The notes below the pieces were generated by a model that saw only the letters and a list, made by a program, of their open reading frames with translations, made no database searches and had not been told where the DNA came from. Shown here one piece after another: positions 28,618-36,867 of a stretch of 64,000 nt of DNA; position 1 is the first letter of the stretch; each line of letters begins with the position of its first letter. This DNA comes from Aurantimonas marina (lineage in GTDB: Bacteria; Pseudomonadota; Alphaproteobacteria; Rhizobiales; Rhizobiaceae). The stretch covers positions 1 through 64,000 of the forward strand of contig NZ_JADDXW010000004.1 of assembly GCF_017183135.1 (NCBI RefSeq). The letters run 5' to 3'. The position numbers and the translations under genes were made by a program.

Positions 28618-29558
28618 GCGAGGCATTGGACATCCTCGCGTCGGCGGGCCTTTGGGCGGCGGTCCTGCGGATCGCAACGCCGCTGATCTTCGGGACGCTC
28701 GGCGCGCTCCTGTGCGAGCGGGCCGGCGTTCTCAATCTCGGCATCGAGGGGATCATGACCTTCGGCGCGATGATTGGCTGGCTGGCTGTGTTTCAGGGCG
28801 GCAGCCTGTGGTTCGGGCTTCTGGCCGCGGCGCTCGGCGGCGCGATGTTCGGGCTGCTGCATGCGCTGATGACAGTCCCGCTGGGGCTGTCCCAACACGT
28901 CACCGGGCTGGGCATCACACTGTTTGCCTCAAGTCTCGCCTACTTCGTGTTCCGGCTGGTCGTGCCGGTCCAGGGGACGCCACCGACCATCGAGCCATTC
29001 CAGCCGATTGATTTCCCGATCCTGTCCGATCTGCCGCTTCTCGGCTCCACGCTGTTCAACCAGACGACGCCAACCTATCTCGCGATCTTCTTCGCGCTGC
29101 TGCTTGCCTACATACTGGCGCGTACGCCGCTTGGGCTCGCCATTCGCATGACCGGGGAGAACCCCCACGCGGCCGAGGCGCAAGGGCTCGACCCGATCAA
29201 GATACGAATCGGCGCGGTCGTCGCGGGCAGCGCGCTGATGGGACTGGGCGGTTCATTCCTGACGCTGTCGGCCTTCAACAGCTTCTTTCCAACCATGGTG
29301 CAGGGACGCGGCTGGGTAGCGATCGCGCTCGTCGTCTTCGCATCCTGGCAGCCTGGCCGGGCGCTTTTCGGCGCGATCCTGTTCGCCCTGTTCGACGCCT
29401 ACCAGCTTCGCCTTCAGGCGATCATCGGCAATGCGGTGCCGTACCAGCTCTTTCTGATGGTCCCTTACGTCCTGTCGGTCGTGGCGCTGGTTGTGATGGC
29501 CCGGCGTGCCCGGGTGCCGCAGGCGCTGATGCAACCCTATCGGCGCGGCGAACGCTGA
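28614..29558 (+). CDS. ABC transporter permease, nucleoside/nucleobase type (second)
   Basis: A 314-residue membrane protein with about eight to nine hydrophobic segments, the partner permease. The family block ALLCERAGVLNLGIEGIMTFGAM (N-L-G-I-E-G) is the counterpart of the first permease's N-I-G-A-E-G-Q. Its C-terminus MARRARVPQALMQPYRRGER is typical. It is the last gene of the operon, and the next sequence is a MarR-type operator and an aromatic-pathway pseudogene. Confidence 0.92.
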   Translation: MSEALDILASAGLWAAVLRIATPLIFGTLGALLCERAGVLNLGIEGIMTFGAMIGWLAVFQGGSLWFGLLAAALGGAMFGLLHALMTVPLGLSQHVTGLGITLFASSLAYFVFRLVVPVQGTPPTIEPFQPIDFPILSDLPLLGSTLFNQTTPTYLAIFFALLLAYILARTPLGLAIRMTGENPHAAEAQGLDPIKIRIGAVVAGSALMGLGGSFLTLSAFNSFFPTMVQGRGWVAIALVVFASWQPGRALFGAILFALFDAYQLRLQAIIGNAVPYQLFLMVPYVLSVVALVVMARRARVPQALMQPYRRGER

Positions 29559-29658
29559 CCGAAGCTTGGCAGACAGGCATCGCGGTCGGCATAACGTCCG
29601 TTGCGATGAGTCCTGACTAAGGGGAGATCACGCGCCGAAGTCCACGCTTGCAATGAGA

Positions 29659-29676
29659 TAGTTTAACTATAAAATA
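29659..29676 (+). promoter_or_regulatory. Predicted MarR operator, copy 1 (before the monooxygenase pseudogene)
   Basis: The 18 bases read TAGTTTA-ACTA-TAAAATA, an imperfect palindrome. The same form TAGTTTA-N4-TAAAATA occurs at 35497-35514 (minus strand) and 42219-42236, each in front of a transcription unit of this aromatic cluster. It lies 40 bases before the ATG of the broken monooxygenase. The three copies and a MarR gene in the cluster support an operator; binding by that MarR is inferred. Confidence 0.65.
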
Positions 29677-29715
29677 TCTTGGAGACGACCCGTTCGACCC
29701 GACAGGAGAGAGCCC

Positions 29716-30733
29716 ATGCGTATCACGGTGATCGGTGGCGGTCCTGGTGGAAGCGGATCGTCGACTTCGTCCACGCAAACACCACGACCAGGATGGTGAT
29801 GCAGCTCTGCCATGCTGGCCGCAAGGGCGCGACGCAGCTTGGCTGGGAGAATACGGACCGGCCGCTGGAGGACGAGGCGAAGAACTGGCCGATCTATTCG
29901 GCTTCGCCGATCCCGTATTTCGAGGGTGTCAGCCAGGTCCCGGCGGAGCTCGACCGCGTCACGATGGACCGCATCCGCGAGGATTTCGTTCAGGCGACGG
30001 AGCGGGCGGAACGGGCCGGCTTCGACATGGTCGAACTCCGTTGCGCCCATGGCTATCTGCTCGCCTCGTTCCTGTCGCCGCTGACCAACACGCGCCACGA
30101 CGAATATGGCGGCGCGATCGAAAACCGGCTGCGCTGTCCGCTGGAGGTTCGCGGCGACGCACGGTGTGGCCGTCGGAAAAGCCGATGTCGGTGTGCATTT
30201 CCGCGACCGACTGGCAAGAGGGGGGAATCAACGAGGCCGACAGCGTCGCGATCTCAAAGGTCTCTGCCGAGGCGGGCTGCGACCTGATCGACGTTTCAGC
30301 CGGACAAACGCTCTCCGGCCAGAAACCGGTCTGGCCGCATGTTCCAGGTCCAGTTCGCCGAGGCGATCCGCAACGTGCCGAAACTGGCGGTGATGGCCTC
30401 GGGGCGATCACCGAGCCGGCGCAGGTCAACACGATTCTGCACACGCGCCGCGCCGACCTCGTCGCGCTGGGTCGTCCGCACCTGTGGCATCCGTATTTCA
30501 CCCGTGAGGCCGCCGCCTGGTACGACACGCACAACCAACATTGGCTGAAACGCTATCTTGCCGGACGCGACCAGGCCCATCGCGAATTCGCCAAAAAACG
30601 CGAGCAAGACATCGAGACCCGGCGCAGGCAAGACCGCGCCCGCGTGATTCCGGCGACGCTCCGTCACCACGGGATCGGCGCGAGGCGGCGGAGTAGGGGC
30701 GGGCGGTGCTTTAACAAAGGTGCCATCCCCTAA
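29716..30733 (+). pseudogene. Broken 2-aminobenzoyl-CoA monooxygenase/reductase (or salicylyl-CoA 5-hydroxylase)
   Basis: The remnant starts with ATG and MRITVIGGGPGG, the FAD-binding start of this two-domain enzyme, then jumps at about 29750 into the C-terminal old-yellow-enzyme (OYE) domain, so almost all of the N-terminal hydroxylase (some 370 residues) is deleted. The OYE part is recognisable: MQLCHAGRKGATQLGWEN, GYLLASFLSPLTNTRHDEYGG, SVCISATDW, LIDVSAGQTLSGQKPVW and ADLVALGRPHLWHPYFT. The frame changes at about 30165, 30335 and 30405. It cannot make a working enzyme. The intact family (about 770 residues) hydroxylates and reduces 2-aminobenzoyl-CoA or hydroxylates salicylyl-CoA; I cannot tell the two apart here. 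Confidence 0.85.
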
Positions 30734-31349
30734 GGTCGTGATCCCGCCTTGGCTCAGCCACGCTCGTCACTCTGGCCATCCTGCTATGGTCGTCATCCCG
30801 GCCTTGAGCCGGGATCTATTCCAAGCCGTGGGAACCGCCAATCCGTCACCGGAGAGGATGGGATAAATGTCGCGGCGTGGATCCCGGCTCAAGGCCGGGA
30901 TGACGAGGCGGGAAGGTCGGCGCCCCCGTCTTCGACGGTGAAGAACATGTCCGCGCACCCCCGAAAAAGCCGCCCCATCGAAAAAATCTCTCCCCACCCC
31001 CAGCACTCGCCGTATCCTTCTCCCATCGCCCTCGCGGGAACACGGGTCATGAACCGGATGCGCGTGGAGGGAGGACGGTGCCGGATGGGTCGCGCTGCGG
31101 TGGCGCGGCTGGGTGATGAACCCCCACATCCGGGCCCTTTGCAGACCGGCTTCGCCACAAGCGAAGCGTCGGGTCCGGGGCAAGCAGCCGGCGGGCGCAT
31201 GGCAAGCGTCATTCACTCATCAGCATAGCGACGTTCGCCATGCGTCCGCTTCCCGATCCCTTCGCCCCGACAACCGGGCGCGAAGACAAAGGCGCGTCGG
31301 CGATGCTCAATGAGAGGAGACCATGATCCGATTGGCCGCGTCCGGCGCC
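30734..31349. other. Noncoding interval with palindromic repeat pair
   Basis: About 616 bases with no convincing gene. Short ORFs here lack ribosome binding sites and family features. The only structure I see is the repeat pair at 30791-30905. Composition stays GC-rich, and the interval could hold decayed sequence from the broken monooxygenase gene's 3' flank. Confidence 0.6.
30791..30905. repeat. Pair of inverted 26-bp palindromic repeats (REP-like)
   Basis: Bases 30791-30816 and 30880-30905 are exact reverse complements over 26 bases. Each arm is itself a hairpin, TCCCGGC and GCCGGGA around the loop CTTGA. The core, GTCATCCCGGC...GCCGGGATC, is a repeat form I know from intergenic regions of many alphaproteobacteria. 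The two copies head to head, 63 bases apart, resemble a BIME-like pair of REP elements. Confidence 0.8.
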
Positions 31350-31592
31350 TCAGCCGAACGCCTTGAAGGCGACCAGCGTGAACGTGTCGGCGACGCCCTC
31401 GGTCACCTGCAGGCGCTCGGTGACGAAGTGGCCGATGTCTTGGTCGTCGTCGAGGTAGAATTTGGCGATCAGGTCGTAATGGCCGGAGGTGGAAAACACC
31501 TCGGAAATTTCCTCGACGTCCTGGATGAGGCTATCGGCGACCCTGTAGGCCATGCCCGGCTTGCATTTGAACTGGACGAAGATCGGTTTCAT
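31350..31592 (-). CDS. Stand-alone Lrp/AsnC ligand-binding (RAM) domain protein
   Basis: An 80-residue protein consisting only of the alpha/beta RAM domain that in Lrp/AsnC regulators binds amino acids and makes dimers. MKPIFVQFKCKPGMAYRVADSL and STSGHYDLIAKFYLDDD match that fold, and no helix-turn-helix precedes it. Such stand-alone RAM proteins exist in many bacteria and archaea. It is the last gene of the minus-strand aromatic operon, 52 bases after the alpha/beta hydrolase. A small-molecule sensing or enzymatic role is unproven. Confidence 0.85.
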   Translation of the reverse strand: MKPIFVQFKCKPGMAYRVADSLIQDVEEISEVFSTSGHYDLIAKFYLDDDQDIGHFVTERLQVTEGVADTFTLVAFKAFG

Positions 31593-31644
31593 GAAGGCTC
31601 CTGCCGGGGCAAGCGGTGGTTCGTTGTTTCTGGATGCGACGGTT

Positions 31645-32505
31645 TCAGGAGTTCGGGGCGCCCGTCAAGATCGCGACGATTTCGCTCGCCGGATCGCGGA
31701 GTTCGTCGATGACGTCGAAATGATGCTTTCCCGGCCGTTCTACCGCTCGCGTCCTCACGCCGAAGCCATGCCAGACATTGGCGAGCAGCGCGTTCTGGCG
31801 GCGAAATTCGTCAAGCTCGGCGCCGCCGGCGAGACAGGTGATGTCGATGTTCGCGCGCGGCTCGAGAAGCGCCGAGCTCTCGGCTCGTGCCTCGGCGAGG
31901 TTGAGCTGTAGGATGTCGTTCATGTCGGTCGCGAGCAGCGGGCGAAGGTCGTGAACGCCGCTGATCGAAACGGTCCGGTCAATGCGGTCTGCCGTGGCGC
32001 GCGCGATCGGCGCATCGGTGCAGAGCATGCGCGAGACGAGGTGGCCGCCCGCCGAATGACCGGAGAGGCGGATCGGCCCGGGAACCTCGCCGGCGACGTG
32101 GTCGAGGAACGCGCCGATTTCCCGTGTGATCGCGCCGATCGTCGCGTTGGGGCAGAGCGTATAGCTCGGCATCGCGACCGCGTGGCCGCGCTGCAGCGCG
32201 CCTTCGGCCAGATGCGACCAGAGCGATTTGTCGAAGGCTCTCCAGTATCCGCCATGGACGAAGACGACGAGGCCGATCGGAGCCCCGTACGGGAGAAACA
32301 GATCGTAGCAGTTGCGCGGCGCTTGGCCATATGCGCAATCGAGCCGGGCTCGCCCGATCGACGCCAGATGTCCCCGGAAGGCAGCAGCCGCGGCCGCCCA
32401 TCGCGGCGGATAGGACTGCGATCCGGCGATCGCGGCACTGTTGGCATAGGCCGCGTCCAAGTCGGTCAAAGGCTCGGCGCCGGGCTGCCAGAAACTGTGC
32501 GTCAT
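31645..32505 (-). CDS. Alpha/beta hydrolase, kynurenine-formamidase-like
   Basis: A 286-residue hydrolase with the oxyanion-hole motif HGGYW (VVFVHGGYWRAFDKSLW), the nucleophile elbow GHSAGGHLV (Ser in G-H-S-A-G) and the catalytic His in GKHHFDVID. The HGGYW motif and these surroundings are typical of arylformamidase (KynB-like, alpha/beta type) and related carboxylesterases. Kynurenine formamidase feeds the route to anthranilate, which would fit the cluster, but hydrolysis of a CoA-pathway intermediate is equally possible. It begins 19 bases after ridA-like stop, in the same operon. Confidence 0.8.
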   Translation of the reverse strand: MTHSFWQPGAEPLTDLDAAYANSAAIAGSQSYPPRWAAAAAAFRGHLASIGRARLDCAYGQAPRNCYDLFLPYGAPIGLVVFVHGGYWRAFDKSLWSHLAEGALQRGHAVAMPSYTLCPNATIGAITREIGAFLDHVAGEVPGPIRLSGHSAGGHLVSRMLCTDAPIARATADRIDRTVSISGVHDLRPLLATDMNDILQLNLAEARAESSALLEPRANIDITCLAGGAELDEFRRQNALLANVWHGFGVRTRAVERPGKHHFDVIDELRDPASEIVAILTGAPNS

Positions 32506-32524
32506 GTGGTGTGGTGATCCTTGG

Positions 32525-32980
32525 TCAGACCGGCACGACGGCCGTGGCTTCGATCTCGACCGGCGCTCTTGGCTCGACCAGGTCGGAGACCTCGACTAGC
32601 GCCATCGCCGGATAGTGGTGCCCCATGACCCGGCGATAGATGGGCCCGAGCTCAGCCAGCGAAGCACGGTAGGCGGAAATGCTCCGGACATACCATGTCA
32701 GCCGCGCGATGTGCTCGGGTCCGCCACCGGCTTCCGCCACGCCGGCGAGCACGTTCGTCAGGGTCTGTTCGACCTGGGCGACGAAACCCTCGGGGAATTC
32801 CTCATTCTCGTCCCAGCCGATCAGCCCGCCGGTCAGGACCGTGTTGCCCCGTCCCATCACGCCGTTGGCGTAGCCTTTTGGCGTCGGCCAACCCGCTGGC
32901 TGCAAAGCGGTGAGGTCGCCTTCGGCGGTCGGGCGATCGGATGTTGCGGCCTCGCCGACGATCGGACGGGTCAGGTTCAC
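32525..32980 (-). CDS. RidA/YjgF family protein (enamine/imine deaminase type)
   Basis: A 151-residue RidA-family member. The motif sequence runs ALQPAGWPTPKGYANGV, GNTVLTGGLIGWDENEEFP and the C-terminal ALVEVSDLVEPRAPVEIEATAVV, in which the arginine of E-P-R-A-P is the usual carboxylate-binding residue of the family. RidA proteins hydrolyse enamines and imines. In the 2-aminobenzoyl-CoA route an enamine arises after ring reduction, so a deaminase role is a plausible inference. Its start overlaps the CoA-ligase stop by four bases (ATGA). Confidence 0.85.
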   Translation of the reverse strand: MNLTRPIVGEAATSDRPTAEGDLTALQPAGWPTPKGYANGVMGRGNTVLTGGLIGWDENEEFPEGFVAQVEQTLTNVLAGVAEAGGGPEHIARLTWYVRSISAYRASLAELGPIYRRVMGHHYPAMALVEVSDLVEPRAPVEIEATAVVPV

Positions 32981-33844
32981 GCCATTTCTCCCTGGCCGGC
33001 TTCTCGCTCAGCCTGTTGGCGTAGCGTCAAACGTTGCAGCTTGCCGGACTCGGTCTTTGGCAGCGCGTCGACGAAGACGATCGACCGGGGGTATTTATAG
33101 GGTGCGAGGTCCTGTTTCACATGGTCCTGCAGCGCCTTGACCAAGGCCGCATCCCCGGCTTGGCCGTCCGCCAGCAGCACATAGGCTTTCACGATACAGC
33201 CGCGATCCGAGTCCGGGGCACCGACGACCGGCTTCCGCGACGGCCGGATGGGCGAGGAGCGAGGCTTCGACCTCCGGCCCGGCGATGTTGTAGCCCGAGG
33301 ACACGATCATGTCGTCATTGCGCGCCTTGAACCAGAAATAGCCGTCGGCGTCCTCGACATAGGTGTCGCCGGTGACGTTCCAGCCGCTTTGGACATACGC
33401 CACCTGACGATCGTTGGCGAGGTAGCGGCAGCCGATCGGCCCGCGCACCGCGAGCTGGCCGGGCGTCCCCATCGGGCAGCGCTTGCCATCGGCGTCGATC
33501 ACCCGCGCTTCGTAACCTGGAACCGGCTTGCCGGTGGCGCCCGGCCGGACCACGTCACGACGCGGTCGAGAAAAGGCGACTCGGAGGCGACTTTTTCCAT
33601 CTCGTCGACGAGCGATGAATCGCAGAAGGCGAGACCGATCCGCGCCTTGTCGATGATCTTGACGAGTTCTTTCATCCGCAAAAGCGGCATCGTTGCCACG
33701 ACCACACCGCGGGACTTGATGACCGCCGTGTAGGGCGCCACCAGCGTCGGATTGTTCGCCGAGCGCAGCAGCACCCTGTTACCGGGAACGAGGTTGAGCT
33801 TGCCGACCAGCACATTGGCCATCCGGTCTCCGCCAATGTGGCCG
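32977..33844 (-). pseudogene. Broken benzoate/2-aminobenzoate-CoA ligase
   Basis: Fragments of one AMP-forming CoA ligase of about 540 residues. The 5' fragment (MANVLVGKLNLVPGNRVLL, MPLLRMKELVKIIDKARI) lacks about 80 N-terminal residues. Near 33555 it jumps to the C-terminal part (RPGATGKPVPGYEARVID, SGYNIAGPEVEASLLAHP), losing roughly 240 residues with the adenylate-forming signature. A further frameshift near 33230 leads to the last part (APYKYPRSIVF, LPKTESGKLQR, which holds the acyltransfer Lys). The family assignment rests on the conserved N- and C-terminal blocks. An active enzyme is not possible. Confidence 0.88.
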
Positions 33845-34170
33845 CATCTCCTTGACCAGATCGCCCGTCATCGTCGTGAAGGCATGGAGCTGCGAGGTGT
33901 CATTTTGGTCAGCGGCTCGATGATCTCGAAAACGTCGCCGCCGCTGGAAAAATTGCCGCCCGCGCCGGTCAGCACGACGGCTGTCACCGTGTCGTCGAAG
34001 CGCAGCGCGTGAAAGGTGTCGCGCAGCTCGGGATAGCTCTCGAAAGTCAGCGGATTCTTCTGCTCCGGCCGGTTCAGCGTCACAGTAGCGATCCCGCCCT
34101 CGATCGAGAGGCGAAAATGCTCCGGCGCGAAGTCGGCGGGTGGCACAGCGACGGCGTTTTGGCGTTTCAT
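33845..34170 (-). pseudogene. Broken enoyl-CoA hydratase, fused by deletion to the CoA ligase remnant
   Basis: Only about the first 110 residues remain: [25 protein letters not shown] and [19 protein letters not shown] (the oxyanion-hole G-G-N-F-S-S-G-G-D of crotonases), then a frameshift near 33905 and [16 protein letters not shown]. At about 33845 the sequence passes into the middle of the CoA ligase gene. The catalytic second half with its Glu residue is missing. The start overlaps the MarR stop by four bases. In the intact pathway this enzyme would hydrate a ring-derived enoyl-CoA. Confidence 0.88.
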
Positions 34171-34712
34171 GATGTCTCCCTGCGGACGGTCGGCGTCCGT
34201 GCGCTGTGGCCGGTCTTGCGGACGGACGCCTTGAGATCGCCCAGCTGGTTCCAGAGTGCCTCCTGTTCGGTCGGAGCGAGTTCCCCGAGCATCTCGGCGA
34301 TCCAGTTGCCATGCGCCTCCGCCATCGTCGCGAAAACCGATCGCCCCTTGGCTGTAAGGCGGACACGGACTGCACGGCGATCGGTCTCGGAGACCTGACG
34401 TTCGATGAGATCTTCCTGGACGAGACGCTCGACGAGCCCTGTCACATTGCCGTTCGACACCATCATCCGGCGGGACAGCTCGCCCAAGAGAATGCCGTCC
34501 GGCGAGCGCTCGAGCTGCGCCATCAGATCGAAGCGCGGAAGGGTGGTGTCGAATTCCTCACGCAGCCGTTTGCGGATTTTGCCCTCGATCAGATTGGCGC
34601 AGGTCAAAAGCCGCAGCCACAGGCGCAACTCGGCGCGGTGGTATTGCGGACTTTCGCGCACCTTGGATTCGGCGTCGATAGGGTTGGCCGTCTCGCGTCG
34701 GGCATTGCTCAT
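34167..34712 (-). CDS. MarR family transcriptional regulator of the aromatic cluster
   Basis: A 181-residue MarR protein. The winged helix-turn-helix is seen around [67 protein letters not shown] (split over residues 60-130), with the wing D-R-R-A-V-R. Start [10 protein letters not shown] at 34712 overlaps the SDR stop (ATGA). MarR proteins of aromatic clusters usually respond to CoA thioesters. The motif found at three sites in this cluster is the likely operator. The gene is intact. Confidence 0.9.
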   Translation of the reverse strand: MSNARRETANPIDAESKVRESPQYHRAELRLWLRLLTCANLIEGKIRKRLREEFDTTLPRFDLMAQLERSPDGILLGELSRRMMVSNGNVTGLVERLVQEDLIERQVSETDRRAVRVRLTAKGRSVFATMAEAHGNWIAEMLGELAPTEQEALWNQLGDLKASVRKTGHSARTPTVRRETS

Positions 34713-35488
34713 AGCTCGCCTCCCACGACCGCGATCGCCTGGCCCGTGATCGACGAGGCGCCGGCGCCAGCCAGCCAACGCACACAATCGGCCACCTCAT
34801 CTGGGCGGATCAGCCGAACGAGAGGATTGGCGCCGGTAAATTCGGCGAGCAGGTCGGCGCGCGCCCGCCCGGTCTTCTGCTCCAGCCGGTCGAGCGACCC
34901 CGACACGAGGTCGGTGTCCGTGTAACCCGGACAGACGGCGTTGACGGTAACACCCGTCGGCGCGAGTTCCTGCGCCAGCGCCCGGGTGAGCCCGACGACC
35001 GCGTGTTTGGCGGCGCAATAGGCCCCGACATAGGGATAGCCCTTGAGCCCGGCCGTCGACGCGATGGTGACGATCCGGCCGAAGCCGTGCTCCTTCATGG
35101 CCGGTAGTACCGAACGGATGGCGTTCAGGACCGGCTCGACATTGAGCGCCATCATCCGCCGCAGCTGGTCGACATCAAGCCGGGAGACCAGCGCAGTCTC
35201 GGCTCCGCCGGCATTGTTGACCAGTACGTGGATGGGGTCAGACCGTTTGGCGGCCGTGCCCAGCGCCTCTTCCAATGCGGAGGCGTCAGTGACATCCGCC
35301 GCGACGACGACCGCGGCGCCGAGTTCGGCGCGAACCTGTTCGGCTCCGTCTTGAGAGCGTGCCAGCACTGTCACCGTATCGCCCGAAGCGACAAGGCGCT
35401 CGGCTGTCGCCCGCCCGATGCCGCGGGAGGCGCCGGTGACGAGGATATGTCGGGGCCGTCGTTCGATGGTCACGGGATCATCCTGCAT
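34709..35488 (-). CDS. SDR family dehydrogenase (3-hydroxyacyl-CoA type)
   Basis: A 259-residue short-chain dehydrogenase with T-G-A-S-R-G-I-G cofactor motif (VTGASRGIGRATAERL), NNAGG, catalytic Ser in IASTAGLKG and Y-x-x-x-K in YCAAKHAVVG, and C-terminal [11 protein letters not shown] typical of FabG/3-hydroxyacyl-CoA branch. It is the first gene of the minus-strand operon SDR-MarR-hydratase-ligase-RidA. ATG 35488 lies only 8 bases from the operator at 35497, so a start at GTG 35473 is also possible. A role in the beta-oxidation-like steps of the pathway is inferred. Confidence 0.87.
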   Translation of the reverse strand: MQDDPVTIERRPRHILVTGASRGIGRATAERLVASGDTVTVLARSQDGAEQVRAELGAAVVVAADVTDASALEEALGTAAKRSDPIHVLVNNAGGAETALVSRLDVDQLRRMMALNVEPVLNAIRSVLPAMKEHGFGRIVTIASTAGLKGYPYVGAYCAAKHAVVGLTRALAQELAPTGVTVNAVCPGYTDTDLVSGSLDRLEQKTGRARADLLAEFTGANPLVRLIRPDEVADCVRWLAGAGASSITGQAIAVVGGEL

Positions 35489-35496
35489 CCGGAAAC

Positions 35497-35514
35497 TATT
35501 TTAACATTAAACTA
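35497..35514 (-). promoter_or_regulatory. Predicted MarR operator, copy 2 (before the SDR operon)
   Basis: On the minus strand the bases read TAGTTTA-ATGT-TAAAATA, the same form as at 29659 and 42219, differing in the spacer. It lies just upstream of the first gene of the catabolic operon that contains the MarR gene, so autoregulation is likely. The site sits almost on the start codon, as expected for a repressor that blocks transcription initiation or early elongation. Confidence 0.65.
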
Positions 35515-35573
35515 ATAAATCGCACTTGCAATCAGCATCGTGAATGACTCGTCCTCCCCTTGGAGAACTTGTC

Positions 35574-36836
35574 TCAGGCGTTGGCGGCCTTGCGCTCCGC
35601 CTGACCACTCGATTGGGCGGCAAAGCCGGCCTTGCCCGCATAGAAGCTGACGATTGCCTGGCGTTCGGCGCGGGTCAGCACGGCATCGACGTGATCGAAG
35701 CCACCCGGCGCCAGCTTCTCGACTTCGTCGATGACCCGCTCGGGTCCGCCCTTGCGGTTAAGCCTCACGACTTCGGCGGTCGTCGGCAGCCGCTCCCGTT
35801 CATATTCCCATAGGGCTTGGCAGGGGTGTTCGGCGCGATGCAGAGCGTCGGCGAGGGAGCGGGCGTCGAGGATCGCCTGCGAGGCGCCGTTGGAGCCGAC
35901 CGGATACATCGGATGGGCCGCGTCACCGAGCAGCGTAATCCGGCCGAAGGTCCAGCGGGGCAGGGGGGCGCGGTCGCACATAGGATACTCGAACGCCTGC
36001 GGCGTCGCCTCCACGAGCGCGGCGACATCGAAATCGGGAATGGTGAAGCGCTTGGCGTAGGGCAGCACCAGGGAGCGCAACGCCGGTCGCGACCAGCTTT
36101 CCTTCGGCGGTGGCGAGGTCTTGCCGTCAGCCATCTTAACGTTGACGACCCAGTTCATCAGCTGCTTGCCGTCGCCGAGTTCGGCGATGGGATAGAGCAC
36201 GAATTTGGCGCCCATGCCGCCGCCGATCGCCATCGTCCGGCCGTCGCCCCATGAGCTCCATTCGGTCGCGCCGCGCCACATCAGAACGCCGTTCCAGCAA
36301 GGCGCTCCCTCGTCAGGATAGAAGTGACGGCGGCCGGCCGAGTGGATGCCATCGGCGCAAACGAGGATGTCTCCCCGCACCGTCGTTCCCGCGTCGCCCT
36401 TCACCGCGTCGGTGAAATGCGCGGTCACGCCGCCTTCGTCCTGCATGAACCCGGAAAGGCTCAGCCCTGTCTTCACCGCGTCCGGTCCGAGCCGCTCGAT
36501 CACGGCGTCGTGGATGACCTTCTGCAGCCGTCCGCGATGGATCGAGAATTGCGGCACGGGGTGGCCGGCGTCGGTGCCGCGCGGCTCGCGCCAGACCTCC
36601 TGGCCCTGGCGGTTGTAGTAGACGAGCTCGCGGGTGCGGATGCCGACCTTGTCGAGCGCCGGCAGCAGCCCGATCTCGGCGAGTTCCCGGATCGCATGGG
36701 GGAGGGTGTTGATCCCGACCCCCACTTCGCGAATCTCGGCAGACTGCTCGTAGACCTCGGCGCGTATGCCGCGCTTGTGCAGCATCAGCGCGGCGGTCAG
36801 ACCGCCGATGCCGGCCCCGACGATGAGCACTTTCAT
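35574..36836 (-). CDS. FAD-dependent aromatic hydroxylase (UbiH/PhzS-like)
   Basis: A 420-residue group A flavoprotein monooxygenase. It has MKVLIVGAGIGGLTAALML (FAD GxGxxG), LVCADGIHSAGRRHF (D-G motif) and ITLLGDAAHPMYPVGSNGASQAI (GD motif). Overall it resembles the salicylate/3-hydroxybenzoate/PhzS-type hydroxylases. The start at 36836 has GGAGG just upstream. It is in the operon led by the transporter genes, after the cupin. It may hydroxylate an aromatic acid taken up by that transporter; the substrate is not known. Confidence 0.85.
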   Translation of the reverse strand: MKVLIVGAGIGGLTAALMLHKRGIRAEVYEQSAEIREVGVGINTLPHAIRELAEIGLLPALDKVGIRTRELVYYNRQGQEVWREPRGTDAGHPVPQFSIHRGRLQKVIHDAVIERLGPDAVKTGLSLSGFMQDEGGVTAHFTDAVKGDAGTTVRGDILVCADGIHSAGRRHFYPDEGAPCWNGVLMWRGATEWSSWGDGRTMAIGGGMGAKFVLYPIAELGDGKQLMNWVVNVKMADGKTSPPPKESWSRPALRSLVLPYAKRFTIPDFDVAALVEATPQAFEYPMCDRAPLPRWTFGRITLLGDAAHPMYPVGSNGASQAILDARSLADALHRAEHPCQALWEYERERLPTTAEVVRLNRKGGPERVIDEVEKLAPGGFDHVDAVLTRAERQAIVSFYAGKAGFAAQSSGQAERKAANA

Positions 36837-36867
36837 GGTCTGTCCTCCAGTCCCTCGGCCGTGTGGA

